Assembly: GCA_019096195.1 (NCBI GenBank)
Contig: JAGTXK010000005.1
Location: 62,001 to 126,000 of the forward strand
Origin: Boletus sp. NGJ
Taxonomy: Eukaryota; Basidiomycota; Agaricomycetes; Boletales; Boletaceae
Reading direction: 5' to 3'
Length of the DNA: 64,000 nt
Shown in pieces: positions 50,356-63,700 of the stretch. Position 1 is the stretch's first letter. Each line of letters starts with the position of its first letter. A program made the translations under genes and the position numbers. The notes below the pieces were generated by a model that was given only the letters and a program-made list of their open reading frames with translations, did not search any database and was not told the DNA's origin.

Positions 50356-51055
50356 TCACACGTAGCGACCATTATCGCCCGAGGTGACTTCCTTGATCGT
50401 GAACAGTATATTCCCCTCTGCTTGGGTACCGTACGTCACTGTATCATTGACCACCATTTGATTAGCGCGAAACTGGTGGGCGTCGCCTTATTCGAGAGCA
50501 TATAGTCGCCCTGGGTATTCGTGACCACCCATTGGTACTACAGTTTTAACCTCGATAAGCATCGTTTGGGATGCCTGTGACCACTATAAATAACATTAGA
50601 TCGCAAAATAAACAAATCAAAATAAGCTTCGCCCCCCCGAAAGACAGTACATACGGCAAAAAGATGTTTCGCTGTTCAGCAAGAATGGACACCTGCTCCC
50701 GTGTTTCGACGTAGTTTCCACTCGGGTTGTTGTAAAGCTCACTAGTCCACGTCGCGGTTAAAGGCTGAAGGGTCGCGCCATGCACGGTGTATATCTGTAG
50801 TCCGGTGATACCCGACCCAGTTCTATACATGCCATACCCGCAGTATACCAGCGTCGACGTGTTCTGCAGGAGAAAGACGTTCGCCTGCTGCAACTGCACG
50901 AGGGTAGGCGGCTTGAAGTCCTCGAGCCTGAGATGCAAGTATTGGATTGGCGGTACCGCATTGGCCAATCTGACCTTCTCTGCTGCCGTGTATACGTGTT
51001 CATTATAACTGATGATGCTGTTGATCCCTTGGCTGACGAGGAAGTTAACCGCTGC
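50356..51055 (-). CDS. Dual-specificity-phosphatase-like gene, start uncertain
   Basis: The main exon (50,655-51,055) reads QAAVNFLVSQGINSIISYNE, LHLRLEDFKPPTLVQLQQAN and the active-site loop VYCGYGMYRTGSG, which matches the CX5R signature of cysteine phosphatases. The usual His before Cys is Tyr. The exon is preceded by an AG acceptor (CTCACTCAG) and followed by GTATGT. A next exon probably starts at 50,583 (after TTATAG) and the stop is at 50,356 (GDNGRYV). The 3' exon has a frame problem between its halves. A short upstream exon could lie at 51,060-51,175 but no start is convincing. A diverged copy of the 3' end is at 15,448-15,660. The gene may be decaying. Confidence 0.55.
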
Positions 51056-51175
51056 CTGAGTGAGGTTTTAATCGCTGTCTTGGTTGTTGTAGCTGGGGGG
51101 CGGAGGCACGGTAGAGTTTGCGTCTGGTGGGCACAGACGTAGTGGTTTGCATAAGCCGCTGCCATCCTGCTGCTG

Positions 51176-52036
51176 TTGCCATAGTGTACAAGAAAAAAAA
51201 ATCGAAGGGATGAGTGGGCACAATCTCGCAGAAAGCAGGGGTTATATGCCCGGTTTATATGCCCCAGTAACGACGCATCCAAGAGGGGCATTGCATTGAA
51301 CTCTGGAAATGAGACGTCCTAACTATAAATTTGGCATTGGTAACCGGGTTTCTCCACACCGTTTAGGGCTGAAACATCAAAGGGCCAAGGTGGCATCAAG
51401 GGCGTCACTGCGCAGACCGTGAAGAACAAGCGGAAGGACCAAGACCTGCCGACGAGCATTCTCCTGGGACTCTACAGATAAAGCGTCCTAGTATTGGCGT
51501 TAATAACGACGTCTCTCCGCGCCATCCAGGGGCTGGACACAAGAGATGCATAGGCTGAAACACCGGGAAGGCGATGTGAAAGCCGTCCTGTAGGTCACCT
51601 GCCGACGGGAATAATGATGAATGTCAAGTATACATGGACGCACGAGATTTATTGACCTCGTGAAGGTTGATGCCTGGCACAAACACGCCGTCGCGTAGGT
51701 GAAGGAAAGGTCCAAAAGGCAGAGATTCCGGAACGAGAAGGCCACAGAATGTTCATAGACAGAAGTGCGACGGTGCATGAGCGAGGTGTTGTAGCTTAGT
51801 AAACGGAGGGGTACAAAGCGCACCTTTCCACGTCGCAAGCGCTCCGGAGAAGTTGTGTTGCTCTGTCGAGCCCATCGCGACGGCTCGGACGACAGACAAT
51901 GGTGAGGATGCAGAGCCTATGATTAGTTTGGTTACCAAAGTATAGCAAGCAAGAAGCTGTGTTACCCGAGCGTCGCTAAGTCGCTCAGGTTTACAACACA
52001 AACTTGAACACAACCAGCAATGACATGATTCAATAT
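51176..52036. other. Intergenic DNA, no gene recognised
   Basis: Several short frames on the minus strand lack any family resemblance. Nothing else was seen. Confidence 0.4.
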
Positions 52037-52806
52037 TCAGGTAGTAGCAAGCCCAACGACCTGCTCCATATGCCTCACCACGTCCAACAGTTCTGCACTC
52101 TCATAGCTGTATGGTCTCGACGGGATACGGCGCGCAATTGGCTCAGTCGCTTTCAACGCCGCGAAGACGGCCTCCTTCAAAATGATCTTCCACGTCGTTC
52201 GCCCCTCCACCACACGGCACTCGACCGTCAGTGCATCATAATCATTCGTATTCCCTGGTGCCCACCGCGCAAGCTTCTCGATTCGTGCGCTGTCGACCAA
52301 ATCATGATCGAACTTGCACTTTGGTCTTTGACATGCATTCAGTTCGTGGTGAGCTTGACAGAGACTTTGGACTTTTGCATATTGTGTCTAGCCAAAAAAA
52401 AAAAAATTCAGTCTTGGTTGTCTGTTTCCCGTCGACGCAACCTCACGAGAGCATCGCCCGCCGATCTCAATCCTGTGCGTGCTTCTTTCACTAGCAATGC
52501 CTTGGGGAGATCATAGACTCTGGCATGGCCGATATTCTTTGATGGCGGATACCCAGCTCCATCGGGTATTCTCACGTCCCAACCGCTGTACCATCCTTCG
52601 TAACCCCCATACCTCTCAAAGCCGTACCCATAGTCAAGACCAACAACATAGGATGTCCGTCCGTCGGGGCTTCCCTTGGGACGAGCTGAATCTATACTCT
52701 GCCACGAGAGCGGACGAGGAGTGTACTCACTAACTTGTGCACCCGATTGACGTTGAATATGGTATGACTGTACTTGCATCCGTAGTTCATCCTCGCTTTT
52801 TGGCAC
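52037..52806 (-). CDS. CCCH zinc-finger protein, hypothetical
   Basis: A first exon starting MPKSEDELRMQVQSYHIQ (52,806) runs through a Gly/Tyr/Ser-rich stretch (VVGLDYGYGFERYGGYEGWY) to LRSAGDALVRLRRRE. An intron with a long T tract (about 52,430-52,380, minus strand) follows, and a second exon gives CQAHHELNACQRPKCKFDH, which fits a CX8CX4CX3H zinc finger. The end is LLDVVRHMEQVVGLATT. CCCH fingers usually bind RNA, but no specific role can be named. An in-frame upstream extension was considered, but the region at 52,810-52,930 is less convincing. Confidence 0.55.
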
Positions 52807-53139
52807 TGGCTATAGAATTGCCCTCTCAGAGATCCTCTGAGGGGTTGTGTATTGATCAACGTATGATCTCTGCAGGCCGTGCGAGCAGCGTATTCGTCGC
52901 TGATGGGCATTCTCGGGTATGAATATGTCAATGAATGTCAACGATGAAGCGATAGACGGATGAGTCGATGTATCGATCTGATAGTGCGGACAGACAAACA
53001 CGTTTACAAAGTAATCGGATCTGGACTAAGCACACCGAAAATACAGTTAATTACTATACAGTACAAACGGTGGACGGACGACACCAATAAATATCGTTGA
53101 CTGCGCAAAGCTTCACAAGCACTTTATAGCAACACCGAC

Positions 53140-54728
53140 CTACTCGTCTGCGACTATAACGACACTCTTTCCAATAAACGCACCCTTGAGGAAATTGTCA
53201 AACGCCGCTTCAGCATTCTCCAATCCCATCGTTACATCTTCCCTGTACGTCAGCTCTTTCGATGCGAGCAGCGCAGGCACTTGTCGTTCGAACGTCTCCA
53301 GATACTTTGGAGAGAGGGTGGTGACGACGAAGCCATTGATCGAGATTTCCTTTGCGATCACGTTGATCATGTTCTGTCATATTCAGGATCCTCGAGTCAC
53401 GCTCAAGATATCACATGAACAAACGTTAACACTGACCGGAATTGGCTCAGCCGAGCCGCCATAGTTTGAGATCATCCCACATTCCTACAAGACATGAGTA
53501 CGCGCGAAGCATGCATTATGATGACCGACTGACGATGAATCGGGCGTGTTTCGCCGCTGCATTCAGCGCAGCCTCCAGAGATTCACCACCCACGTTATCC
53601 CAGTAGCTGCACCTCTCTTCAGAGCTCATTCTGTCGCATTTCAAGTGGGCAGAAAAACATACACGTCAATAGGACCTTCCTTGGCCAAGATGTCGGACGT
53701 CTTTGTTGTCTTATAGTTGAACGTCACGTCGGCACCGAGTTCTTTCATGAACTGAACTTTGTCTTCCGAACCGGCGGATGCGATGACTTTCATGCCATCT
53801 TGTTTCGCAAGTTGAATCACGAAGCTGAAAAATCCCCCCGTCAACGTATGCATCCGTGGGCACCAAGGAAAGGTACGCACGATCCGACTGCACCCGCACC
53901 GCTGGTGACGAATGCGACTTCTCCCTATGCGGCGTTACACGAGTTATGAAAACCAGAGACAAAACAGACTCACTTTCTTCGCACGTGAATACTCCTTCCA
54001 GCCGAAATATGCGGTCTGGCCTTTGAGCCACCGTCAGTGCATACTTTGAGAACAACGGCAGGATAAACAAGTTACCAGGCAAACCAGCTATCCCTACAAA
54101 GACACTCCAAGGAAGGTTGAACTCGTTATGTATCTTTGTGAGTGATTCAGTCTCGTGGAGAAAGGCGTATTCCTGGAACGCTACAAATTAAAGTTGGCAT
54201 GAACTTCCATAGCATGCATTCACCGCACTCACGGTAAAATCCATGCAAGTGATCTCCAACCTGAAATGCAGAGTTCTCGGTACGCACGACGACTCCGACA
54301 CCACAACCTTGGATCCTATAGGCAAGAATTCAAGTTCAGTAAAATGACAGCCATTCATAGAACAAATCCCCTACGATTCTCCTATCTGATATCTATTCTG
54401 TCCAGAGCCGAGATGTAAATCCGGTTGTCGTTGAACAGGGTATATTGAAGAAAAAAAACTTACGGGCATGAAAGCTTTCATCCTGGCCAGTATATAGGGT
54501 TCCAAGGATAACACGAGAGTCTTGAGCAAGACGCCTCCATTCAAAGGTACATTATCCGGGTCAATTGTCTGACTAGCATCGAATGTCGTTGTCTGACCAG
54601 GAACAGGGAGACCTAGGAACGGGTACGACGCGACGTATTTAGTATACATTTGCGTGTCCACTGACTGTATCACGCTCACCTGTCGAGTATTCCTTGAGGA
54701 TGACGCGCTTGTTGGTGACAGGAGCCAT
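53140..54728 (-). CDS. NADP-dependent MDR oxidoreductase (leukotriene B4 dehydrogenase/alkenal reductase type)
   Basis: The start is MAPVTNKRVILKEYSTG (54,728) and the stop lies at 53,140 after GKSVVIVADE. About ten exons join with GT-AG introns, for example 54,680-54,728, 54,464-54,612, 54,233-54,315, 54,076-54,180, 53,974-54,020, 53,881-53,924 and 53,665-53,824. Domains are an N-terminal catalytic fold (LPVPGQTTTFDAS, QGCGVGVVVRTENSAFQVGD, LPWSVFVGIAGLPGQTAYFG) and a Rossmann domain with VTSGAGAVGS and VIASAGSEDKVQFMKELGAD, then YWDNVGGESLEAAL and a C-terminal lid. The lack of zinc-binding Cys/His fits the zinc-independent MDR branch that reduces alpha,beta-unsaturated carbonyls with NADPH. 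The exact substrate is not known. Confidence 0.9.
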
Positions 54729-55235
54729 CAGTGCAAATGGTCGACAGTTGGCAGAGAAATCAGTGGAACACCATGCGAGGCATTCATGACATATTTTATA
54801 CCCGGAGCTGGCCAAGGCTATCCCAGCATACCAGTACATGAGAAGAGGCCTTTGATTGCTTCGTCACATCACAAATGCGCATGTCGTGCTCTCCAATTTC
54901 TGCCGTACGTGCTGACAGAAGATATCCTGATTGATTAGTACAAGAAGTGATATCATAAGCAGGATTGACTGTACCTGGCTAAGGCGCAATAGGCGCGTTA
55001 TTTGGGCTGTCTTTTTCCGCACTTTGATGGTGAGCAAAAAAAGTCTTTTGAGTGGAGCAGAACCATCATTCGAGCGTAGTGGTGAGGTGTGCCAAGGACG
55101 TAAAACACTGGCAGGCGGGGTCTGGTTATATCATCATTCACTCATACAGTATATGCGAGGCGAGCTCACTCTCGACATCCACGCCCCGCTCGACGGACTC
55201 CCCATGTCTCCCTGAACCATCGAGGAAAGATAAAA
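54729..55235. promoter_or_regulatory. Divergent promoter region between the MDR gene and the GH45 gene
   Basis: About 500 bp separate the two start codons. The GH45 ATG at 55,236 has A at -3 (AAAAATG), a good context. No clear regulator site is seen. Confidence 0.45.
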
Positions 55236-56302
55236 ATGTCGTGTGTCCTATACCTCCCGAGTTTTTACTCGTGGATCCTCTCGTTTTTCGTCTTCCTCTC
55301 GTTTCTCCCTGCAATTATTCAGGCTTCAGCATGGATTCAATACCCACCCAGTGGACATGCAACCATGACACACTACAGCCTCCCTACAGGGTTCATCGCT
55401 GCGTGCGGATGTACGCCGAACAGCACATACTATCCCACTGCCGCTCTGAGCCAAATGGCGTATGGGAGCAGTACCTCCTATGGCCCCGCATGTGGCCAAT
55501 GCTTCAATCTCACTCTCTTGAACGCTTTCACGGCGAATCCGCCTTTCTATCCCAACGTGACCAGTTCCGTCGTCGTCAAAGTGACCGACCTCTGTCCGCT
55601 TTCCTCGACGGGGTGGTGTAACGCTACAACGTCGGGTCCCAACGCGTGAGTGGACGTCGCCTGGTTCGAGGAGTACGTTGAAGTGACAAGGAGAATAGCG
55701 GCGGTGGGTACCTCAACTTTGATCTTGCGTGGCCGTCGACTTCAATTCCGGCGACCTTCTTCCCGTCTGATGCTACCCTCTACGGTATGTCTTACCCACA
55801 CGGTCATACGGCTATCGGTGACTAAAAATGCCTTGGCGCAGGCTTCACTGTGAGTTTGAACGTCTAGCGTGTAAAATGAGAGAATCATGCCAAAAAAAAA
55901 AAAGGATTTTGGTGTCTGGAATATCAGTTACCAGAGCGTCTCGTGCCAGGCCTGGGAAGGATACTCCAATCAAACCGCTCTCGGAAGCGTTGCAGATTTG
56001 GGTTACACCTCCTGTTGTCCAAATGACCCGACGGTAATATTTGTTACATTTCAGAGTATCCAGGCTAAACGCGACGTGTGGCAACGCAGGCTGACGACGA
56101 CAAATGTGCTTCCTATTCGGACAATGCGGGACTATCGTTTGTCGTTTTCGTCCATGTAAAAGGTCTCGTGCTGATATTTGGGTTACAGCCCAACTATTCA
56201 TCCCGGATCTGGGGCCGATTCCATACTTACGAACATACCACACCTGCTTTTCCTGACAATGACTATATTCCTATCAGCGTATTTGTTGTAGAACTTTTAT
56301 GA
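55236..56302 (+). CDS. GH45-like secreted endoglucanase (double-psi beta-barrel)
   Basis: The protein begins with a signal peptide (MSCVLYLPSFYSW...FLPAIIQASA, about 32 residues). The mature start WIQYPPSGHATMTHYSLP leads to CGC, GPACGQCFNLTLLNAF and VVVKVTDLCPLSSTGWCN, where Asp in VTDLCP is the expected catalytic acid of GH45 and many Cys can form disulfides. Later exons give YLNFDLAWPSTSIPATFFPS, DFGVWNISYQSVSCQAWEGY and KCASYSDNAG. Exons are 55,236-55,645, 55,699-55,784, an 8-nt exon at 55,842-55,849, 55,905-56,033 and 56,090-56,302, and phases agree throughout. It likely cleaves beta-1,4-glucan outside the cell. Expansin-like function is the alternative. The last 45 residues are unlike the family and may hide another intron. 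Confidence 0.85.
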
Positions 56303-56502
56303 CAGGGTTCTCTGCTGGGTACATATACTGACTTTCTTCGCGTCACCTTTCGCCTTCAGAGACTGTATTCGTTCCATGCAACTAGTTTATTATTGCTGTT
56401 ACCTATGTAGACACACTCCACAATCCATGGATGGCTCGGTCCACCCGACCTCCACGTCGTACAATTGACGTACAAGAGCTCAGATTTAGCGTTTCCAGAC
56501 GG

Positions 56503-57376
56503 TTATGAGACTCTGTGCGCCGTGTCCAGCCGCTCGTTGCCACGAAACACGACATGCCCGACGTCACAAGCGAAATAGGGCGGCAAACGGGGTTGGGGCC
56601 CCCTTTTCGTGCGCTTTTTCCGTCCGCGACGAAGCGAGTTTCCAGCGCTAGTGACTGCAGCAGGCATGGACGACGTCGACGCCTCAGCAGATGGGGCTTC
56701 CATCGTGTCCTCGGCCGTCGATGAATCCACGCGTAAAGTAGGGGGAGCAGGGATGCGACGCTCTGTTTGACAGCCGTGACATTGATACGAGATGAGGTGT
56801 CCATGCGAGACCGAGTCTGTCCCGAACGTGTCAACGAAAACGATACACGATACTACCACGGTTCGATCACTCACCTCTGACGCGGACGGTCGCAGAGATG
56901 CCGGGTACCAAGGGAGCGCAACAGCGTTTGCATATGCGGCGTTTTACGGACGGGTCTCTGTGCAAGGACGATGGATGGATACGGCCAAGGACAACAACGC
57001 ATCAGCGAGGGTTCAACGAGATCTGTATAAAAAGACGCACATCTTCACGTTCGTCTTTCGCCCCTACGCTCTTCATCGTCTCTACATAACTCCTCGACAA
57101 CTCCTCAAAGCGCACCACGCGCCGCCTCTTCTTCCTCTGGGACGTTGTAGGACGTGCTGGCGAGTCCTGGTGCTCGGAACCGGTGTCGTTGTCGTTGGGG
57201 GTCGTCGACGACCTTGACGGATCGTTGGCGTCGCGGTGGATGGAGTCAGGGGGTTCGAGGCCGTTCAGAAGGACGCTGGCTTGGTACAGGAAGTTGAGTC
57301 GTTGGAGGATATCCCGGTTTGTCACGCTCGTTGGATTAGGTGTCTCGTCCTTGTTCTTGCCCTTGTTCTTACCCAT
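56503..57376 (-). CDS. RNase P/MRP subunit of the Rpr2/Snm1/Rpp21 type
   Basis: The N-terminal exon (from 57,376, MGKNKGKNKDETPNPTS) has the family helix NRDILQRLNFLYQASVLL, an acidic insert, a basic stretch and ELSRSYVETMKSVGAK. After an intron (57,043 to about 56,960) comes DPSVKRRICKRCCAPLVPG with the first zinc-ribbon cysteines, and after a second intron YQCHGCQTERRIPAPP with the second pair. The tail has a basic run (RRGRKKRTKRGPQ) and LPPYFACDVGHVVFRG. These subunits help RNase P mature tRNA 5' ends or RNase MRP process rRNA. The gene starts 80 bp from tRNA-Tyr, which is divergently oriented. Exact intron edges in the second half are uncertain. Confidence 0.85.
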
Positions 57377-57455
57377 GGCTGGACAGTTGAAGTTGAAGGC
57401 TACGAGACCAAGGGCACAATTTTATACCTAAAAAACATAGGCGGACTTGTCGTAC

Positions 57456-57536
57456 CCGACCTTAGCTCAGTTGGAAGAGCGCGAGACTGTAATTGGCTTC
57501 ATCTTGAGGTCGCCTGTTCGAGCCAGGCAGGTCGGA
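57456..57536 (+). tRNA. tRNA-Tyr (anticodon GTA) with an 8-nt intron
   Basis: The acceptor stem CCGACCT (57,456-57,462) pairs with AGGTCGG (57,529-57,535), with A as discriminator. The D arm (AGCTCAGTTGGAAGAGC), the anticodon stem CGAGA/TCTTG with loop CTGTAAA, and the T arm (GCCTGTTCGAGCCAGGC) are intact. The anticodon GTA is at 57,489-57,491. The intron TTGGCTTC (57,493-57,500) lies one base after the anticodon, as in eukaryotic tRNA-Tyr genes. Confidence 0.95.
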
Positions 57537-57551
57537 TTTCTTTCTTTTTCC
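57537..57551 (+). terminator. RNA polymerase III T-rich terminator of tRNA-Tyr
   Basis: TTTCTTTCTTTTTCC directly follows the tRNA. The five-T run is a standard pol III stop. Confidence 0.85.
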
Positions 57552-57679
57552 CTTCTCCTCACAATTGTGTGGGCCCGAGATTACATCCGTACGTGAAGAC
57601 ATGATCATCCGCCAAGACGCATCCTCAAAGTCTTGTGCACGACCGCTCGTATTCCTATCCACATCACCCCTCGCATGGT

Positions 57680-58445
57680 TTACGCCGTCGCACCCAAACT
57701 CCTCAAAAACCGAACCCCGCTCGTGTCACCGCTAAACATGGCCTTTTGCAACGCCGTCAACCGGTCATTGCCATAAATACAGTTGATGTCGACGTCGTGC
57801 TCTGCGATGAGCTCGATCGCGCCTGTATAGTCGCCTTGTGCGACGAGATCGTGGAAGGCGCGGTTGTGTACTTGGCTGGGATGGGAATCTAGAAATAGTT
57901 CTTCTTCCTGTAGAGACGATCCCAACCATCGCCAGTGGTAGTCAAGTTTGGATCAACGTGGATGTTTCGCAAATGTCCAAAAGTCCACATGTCCGATTCG
58001 AATCAGCATCGATTTTGTGTCCACGAGCACTCAGGAGGGGAGGGGAGGGAGAGACGACGTTACGCACGAGAATCGCGCCGAAATCGAACCCCTTTGTCTC
58101 ACCGCCTTCGTTTCGGACGTCGACGACGAACCGTCCGAACGAATCAAGCGTATCTTGTCCACACACCACGCACGTCGTCCACGTGGTGGATGCGAACGTG
58201 CCATCCCTCACTGGCATCGGGACCATAAAAGCCTGTTTGGCATGGTCGATCAGGCAAGTCCAGTGGGTATGGTGGTCGCCAGGACCCGACCCAGGTGAAC
58301 CGCAATACAATTCGACGTCGTCGATGACGGTCGCTGCTTCCGGGTGTTCGGATTCGGTGTCGGTGTCTGTGGTGATACGAAGGAATTGGTGACAGAACAT
58401 GCAGGTGTCGGGGGAGTAGGCGGGCAGAGGCGTGGTGCTCGTCAT
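57680..58445 (-). CDS. Hypothetical zinc-binding protein with an ankyrin-like C-terminus
   Basis: The start is MTSTTPLPAYSPDTCMFCHQF (58,445). Exon 1 contains CxxC (CMFC), YCGSPGSGPGDHHTHWTCLIDHAK and TTCVVCGQD, a C/H pattern like a RING-type or related treble-clef finger. An intron lies between about 57,950 and 57,908 (ending CTACAG). Exon 2 reads RAFHDLVAQGDYTGAIELIA and DRLTALQKAMFSGDTSGVRF, which looks like two weak ankyrin-type repeats, and ends LGATA at 57,680. A RING plus ankyrin layout would suggest a ubiquitin ligase, but this is only inference. Confidence 0.6.
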
Positions 58446-58643
58446 GGTTTAGTGCAAGTTGATTCTTTCCTTCTTCAGTGGACGAAGTCGAGATCTCTCG
58501 TTGTTTCTGTTATCTCATCAGATCTCGTAGTTGCTGCTTTACACTCGTCGTACATGATTTGGGACTATTTGCTATTGCATCTTTGCTTTCTTAGTCAACG
58601 CCTCTGTTGCAGCCATTTCCCTCCGGTATCCGATCTCATGGAT

Positions 58644-59962
<1,319 letters not shown>

Positions 59963-60744
59963 CCGTCTTTAAATGGCGCGGGCCGCGTCTCATAAGCTAC
60001 ATCAAAGTGTACATTACATGTTCGGTCACTTTGACACGACTGCCAATTCTTTCGATTCCGACTACCTTTGATTACTCCCTCGGTATCTTGTATACGTTTT
60101 CACGTAGTTGGTTGATAGGTGGATGAATATGTGTCGCACCGAAGCAGGTCCCGAATCCATACGGGCCTGCGGAGCCGATTGGGGATTCGAGTCACAATAT
60201 AGTCTTTTCATGCCTCTAGGGAAACGGTCGCGAGGAGGGGGGACCGCATTTACTGTAAATTTAAATTTTGCCACGGTATACGTACAGCCTTCCCGCCTGT
60301 GGGGTACAACAAAGGAGCGGCAAGGACAATGGGAATGTGACTAGTTAGTGGAACAAAGGAGAACAGAACAAAACAGACTGGTCGTGGCATTTTGGTAATT
60401 GTATAGGTGGTTGAGATGGGACAGGTTGGTTGGCGGCTACCGGGCTGTGACTGCACCAAGTACTTACTTACTTGTCCCATTCTTCAGGGTTGGTGTAGCA
60501 ACGAGGGTCATGGCAGTTGCGACGGACGAGCGGACTCGGTAGCCTCGTGTAACGTTGACGGAGACATTGGAAACGGAGTCAGATTACTCGATCACGTGAT
60601 ATTGTTGAGTGAAGTCCCACGCGTGTCCCATTTTGCCTTAAACACGCGACCGACACGCTTTGACACCGTCTATCCCCTCCCTCCCCCTTTGTTCCTTACA
60701 ACGACGAGCACGACGACGAACACGTCAAGTTATCGTCCACGGCG
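59963..60744. promoter_or_regulatory. Divergent intergenic region between HEM2 and the Wee1-type kinase, with an MCB-like box
   Basis: No gene is seen in about 780 bp. ACGCGT (the MluI cell-cycle box bound by MBF in yeasts) is at 60,619-60,624 and a related CACGCGA at about 60,643. TCACGTGA (an E-box palindrome) lies near 60,591. These are 100-160 bp in front of the kinase ATG. Confidence 0.5.
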
Positions 60745-63700
60745 ATGTCTGCAGCTATCTTGTCCACCCCTCCGCCGCAGTACATATCCGTATCTGCAAC
60801 TACACGCGGTCGCAACATGACCCCGATATCTCCCACCTGCCGCGCAGCCCACTATTCAACCCCGCCTCGCTTCTCTGCTGATTCAAGCTCTGCTCCTTCC
60901 TATGACTCACCCATGTTGACCCCGTCCCCGCTCCGACGACAACCATTCTTCGCACCCCCGGTCGACGATCCTGAGCAGGACGACATCTTCCTCCAGTCTC
61001 CTTTCAAGTCTCCTCCCCCAGTGCACCGCCTATGCCCTCCCCGCGTACATAAACAACCTCTACCAATCAACGACGACGAGGGCAGCATCTTTCTTTCTCC
61101 CTCCACATCCCCATTCTTTCCACCCCCAAACCTCACAGCCTCTCCGAACGCCTGTCAAGGAGGAACTTCGCTCCAAGACTCGATCTGCGCTCAAGTCTAG
61201 GCAGCCCAACATCCAGTCCGAGGCCGCATTGACCTCAGCAGTCACCTCCGCTGCCGTTGGCACGAAACGCAAATCATCGGCGCAATCAGGAGGCTTCTCG
61301 ACACCACTACGGCAGTCCGTTTCTACCCCTTTGTCCATCTCTGCCGCAAATGCAGATCCTGCTTCGGGAATTTCCTTTCATCGTCTCGCCCCTCTCCCTG
61401 CACTTCGGTTCGGCACCCGTACCCCGCAATCAAAGGCTGAAACGGAGGCCTATCTAAAGGGACAAGCGGAGACGATGAAGCGACTGCGCATTCGCGATAT
61501 GGAAAACTCAGACGAGGACTGGGGTGTCATAGAGGACGATGACTCGGCATGTGAGGCAGAAGAACGAAATAACGTGGGAGCAAAGAAACATTTCTCGAAC
61601 AAGCTCTTTCTATCGCGGAGGTCGAAGAATCAGTTGCGCAGTCCCAGAAAGCCTCTGACCATCAAAGCCGTCCCACAGAAGGGCAGTGCCTTTGACGAAG
61701 TGACCGAGGCGATATCACCCGGGGGCCACATTTTGAAGAGACGGGCTCGCTCGAGACCTGTGTCTCTCGAGCTTCTCGAGAGCGTGAATCAAACACCATC
61801 ACCGCCTGCTTCATCTCAGGTACGTTTTGCTCTTTCTTCAAGTGTCCGTTGTACTAAAGTTTTTTTTGGGCTCATGTATAGCCTGACATATCAAGTCCTA
61901 AACATAGACGTACATCAAAGTCGCCACCTGTCGCTTTTCCGTCAGTCAATCGGAATCGCAAGTCCGTCGTCCCCAGTGTTCCTCCCCCGTCAGCGAGCGA
62001 CTCCTCAATACCCCGCAGACGGCTTACTGGCAGTAGTGGACCACATCCGTTCTTGCAGACGAATGCACACAACAATGCGCCGCGCCCATCTACGACACGT
62101 CTCGCAAGCACAAGCTCCGCTTCACTCTTCTTTGGACCATCCATCCCTCAAACCGCGACCAAGAGTCGTTTGCGTACAGCATCAAATGCTGTCGCTTCAC
62201 CAGTCGACAAACTTCGTGTCGACGCCCATACATTGGTATCCAACAGGCACAGTTACGCAGGACCCGGCAACGAAGCGGTTACTAGACTTCCTTGGCGTTC
62301 TGCTCTTAACATACCATCGCCGGATTCATCCCCTGTGTCGTTACTTCATGGCAGCCACAACGTCGCAGACGACGAGGACGACATGTTCTTTGAGCCGTGC
62401 GGTCCGCCCGAGACATCTTTCGTGTTCAGCGTGACCGAGGGCACCCCATCCCCCAGATCAAAGAAGGGCAAGAACATGCTTCCATTGAAATATAAACCTC
62501 GCGATTCAGGCGTTGCCTTGAGTGATGACGAAGATGCATCGCATAGGGGCACTTCGCTCTCGGCTATGCCACGTACTTCGACATCTGCTTCTTCTTTAAA
62601 TTCAGATATCGGGGATGATCTGATCACACCGGGCGTCATGCCTGGACCTAATTCTGGCTGGCCGGTGGCATTTGTCATTAATGGTTCAGACGACGACTTC
62701 CGAAGGGATGACGCAGTGGACGTTGATGCATTTATCCTTCGAACGCTTGCATCTGGTGGCAAACCTTCGGCCGAGGAGTCAAAGAAGCCACCTGGTACAC
62801 CGGTCAAGAAGCTCAAGAATACATATCTTGGAGGAAACCGGCCCTGGCAAAGTGCTGTGGCGGCCAAAGTTGGGTTTAACTTTGGAGGGTTGGACCTCGG
62901 AGCAGCGCCTGCCGGTAAAATAAAGAACGGGCCCCGGAAGAGCTTGCCCGCAGCGTTTCCTCCACTCGGCGCTAAGAAGGTGGCGGATTTGCAAGGGTCT
63001 GATGAGGACGAGGACGAGGAGAACAGCCCAAGCACGAGGAAAGAGGCGAACAAGTATGACGGTCTTGGGCTCGGACGCCCACCAGTGCCATATGGAGCCG
63101 CTGGACCTGTCGAGCGGACACGTTGGCTAATGCGGCGAAGCAGCAGTGGAGCGTTCTCAAGTGGAAGCGACACCTCCCTTGCAACTCCAACGCGGCGTAA
63201 CAAAGGTAATCTCTAATTTTATGCAGATCTACCAACTTGATGTTGACACACAAGCGATGCGATTTAGATTGGCCTATTCATCCGCGCGTTCCGATGCAAA
63301 TATCCGCTACTACAATGCCTCAACTTCACATACCTTCGGAAAAGCCCGGCTCTCGATCGTCATCAAATAGTTCTGTGATCACATTGAATTCGCCAACGCT
63401 CACGCGACATCGCGCATCTGGTTTGACTTCACAACGCCTCCCTATCTCGCCCCTCCACCAACATGCCCGACCCGCGGTGAACGATAAGCTGGGTCGCTTC
63501 GACAAAGATTTTGTGGAGATTGATCAAATCGGGAGCGGTGAATTTGGTAAGGTCCTCAAGGTTCGATCCAAGAATGGACCGTCATCGGACAATCTATGGG
63601 CTGTTAAACGGTCTAAGCCGTTCGAAGGACCCCGGCACCGGTATGTGGCTACTAATCTTTATCTTTAATGTCCGTGTAATTTATTCTCACCCTGGCAGAT

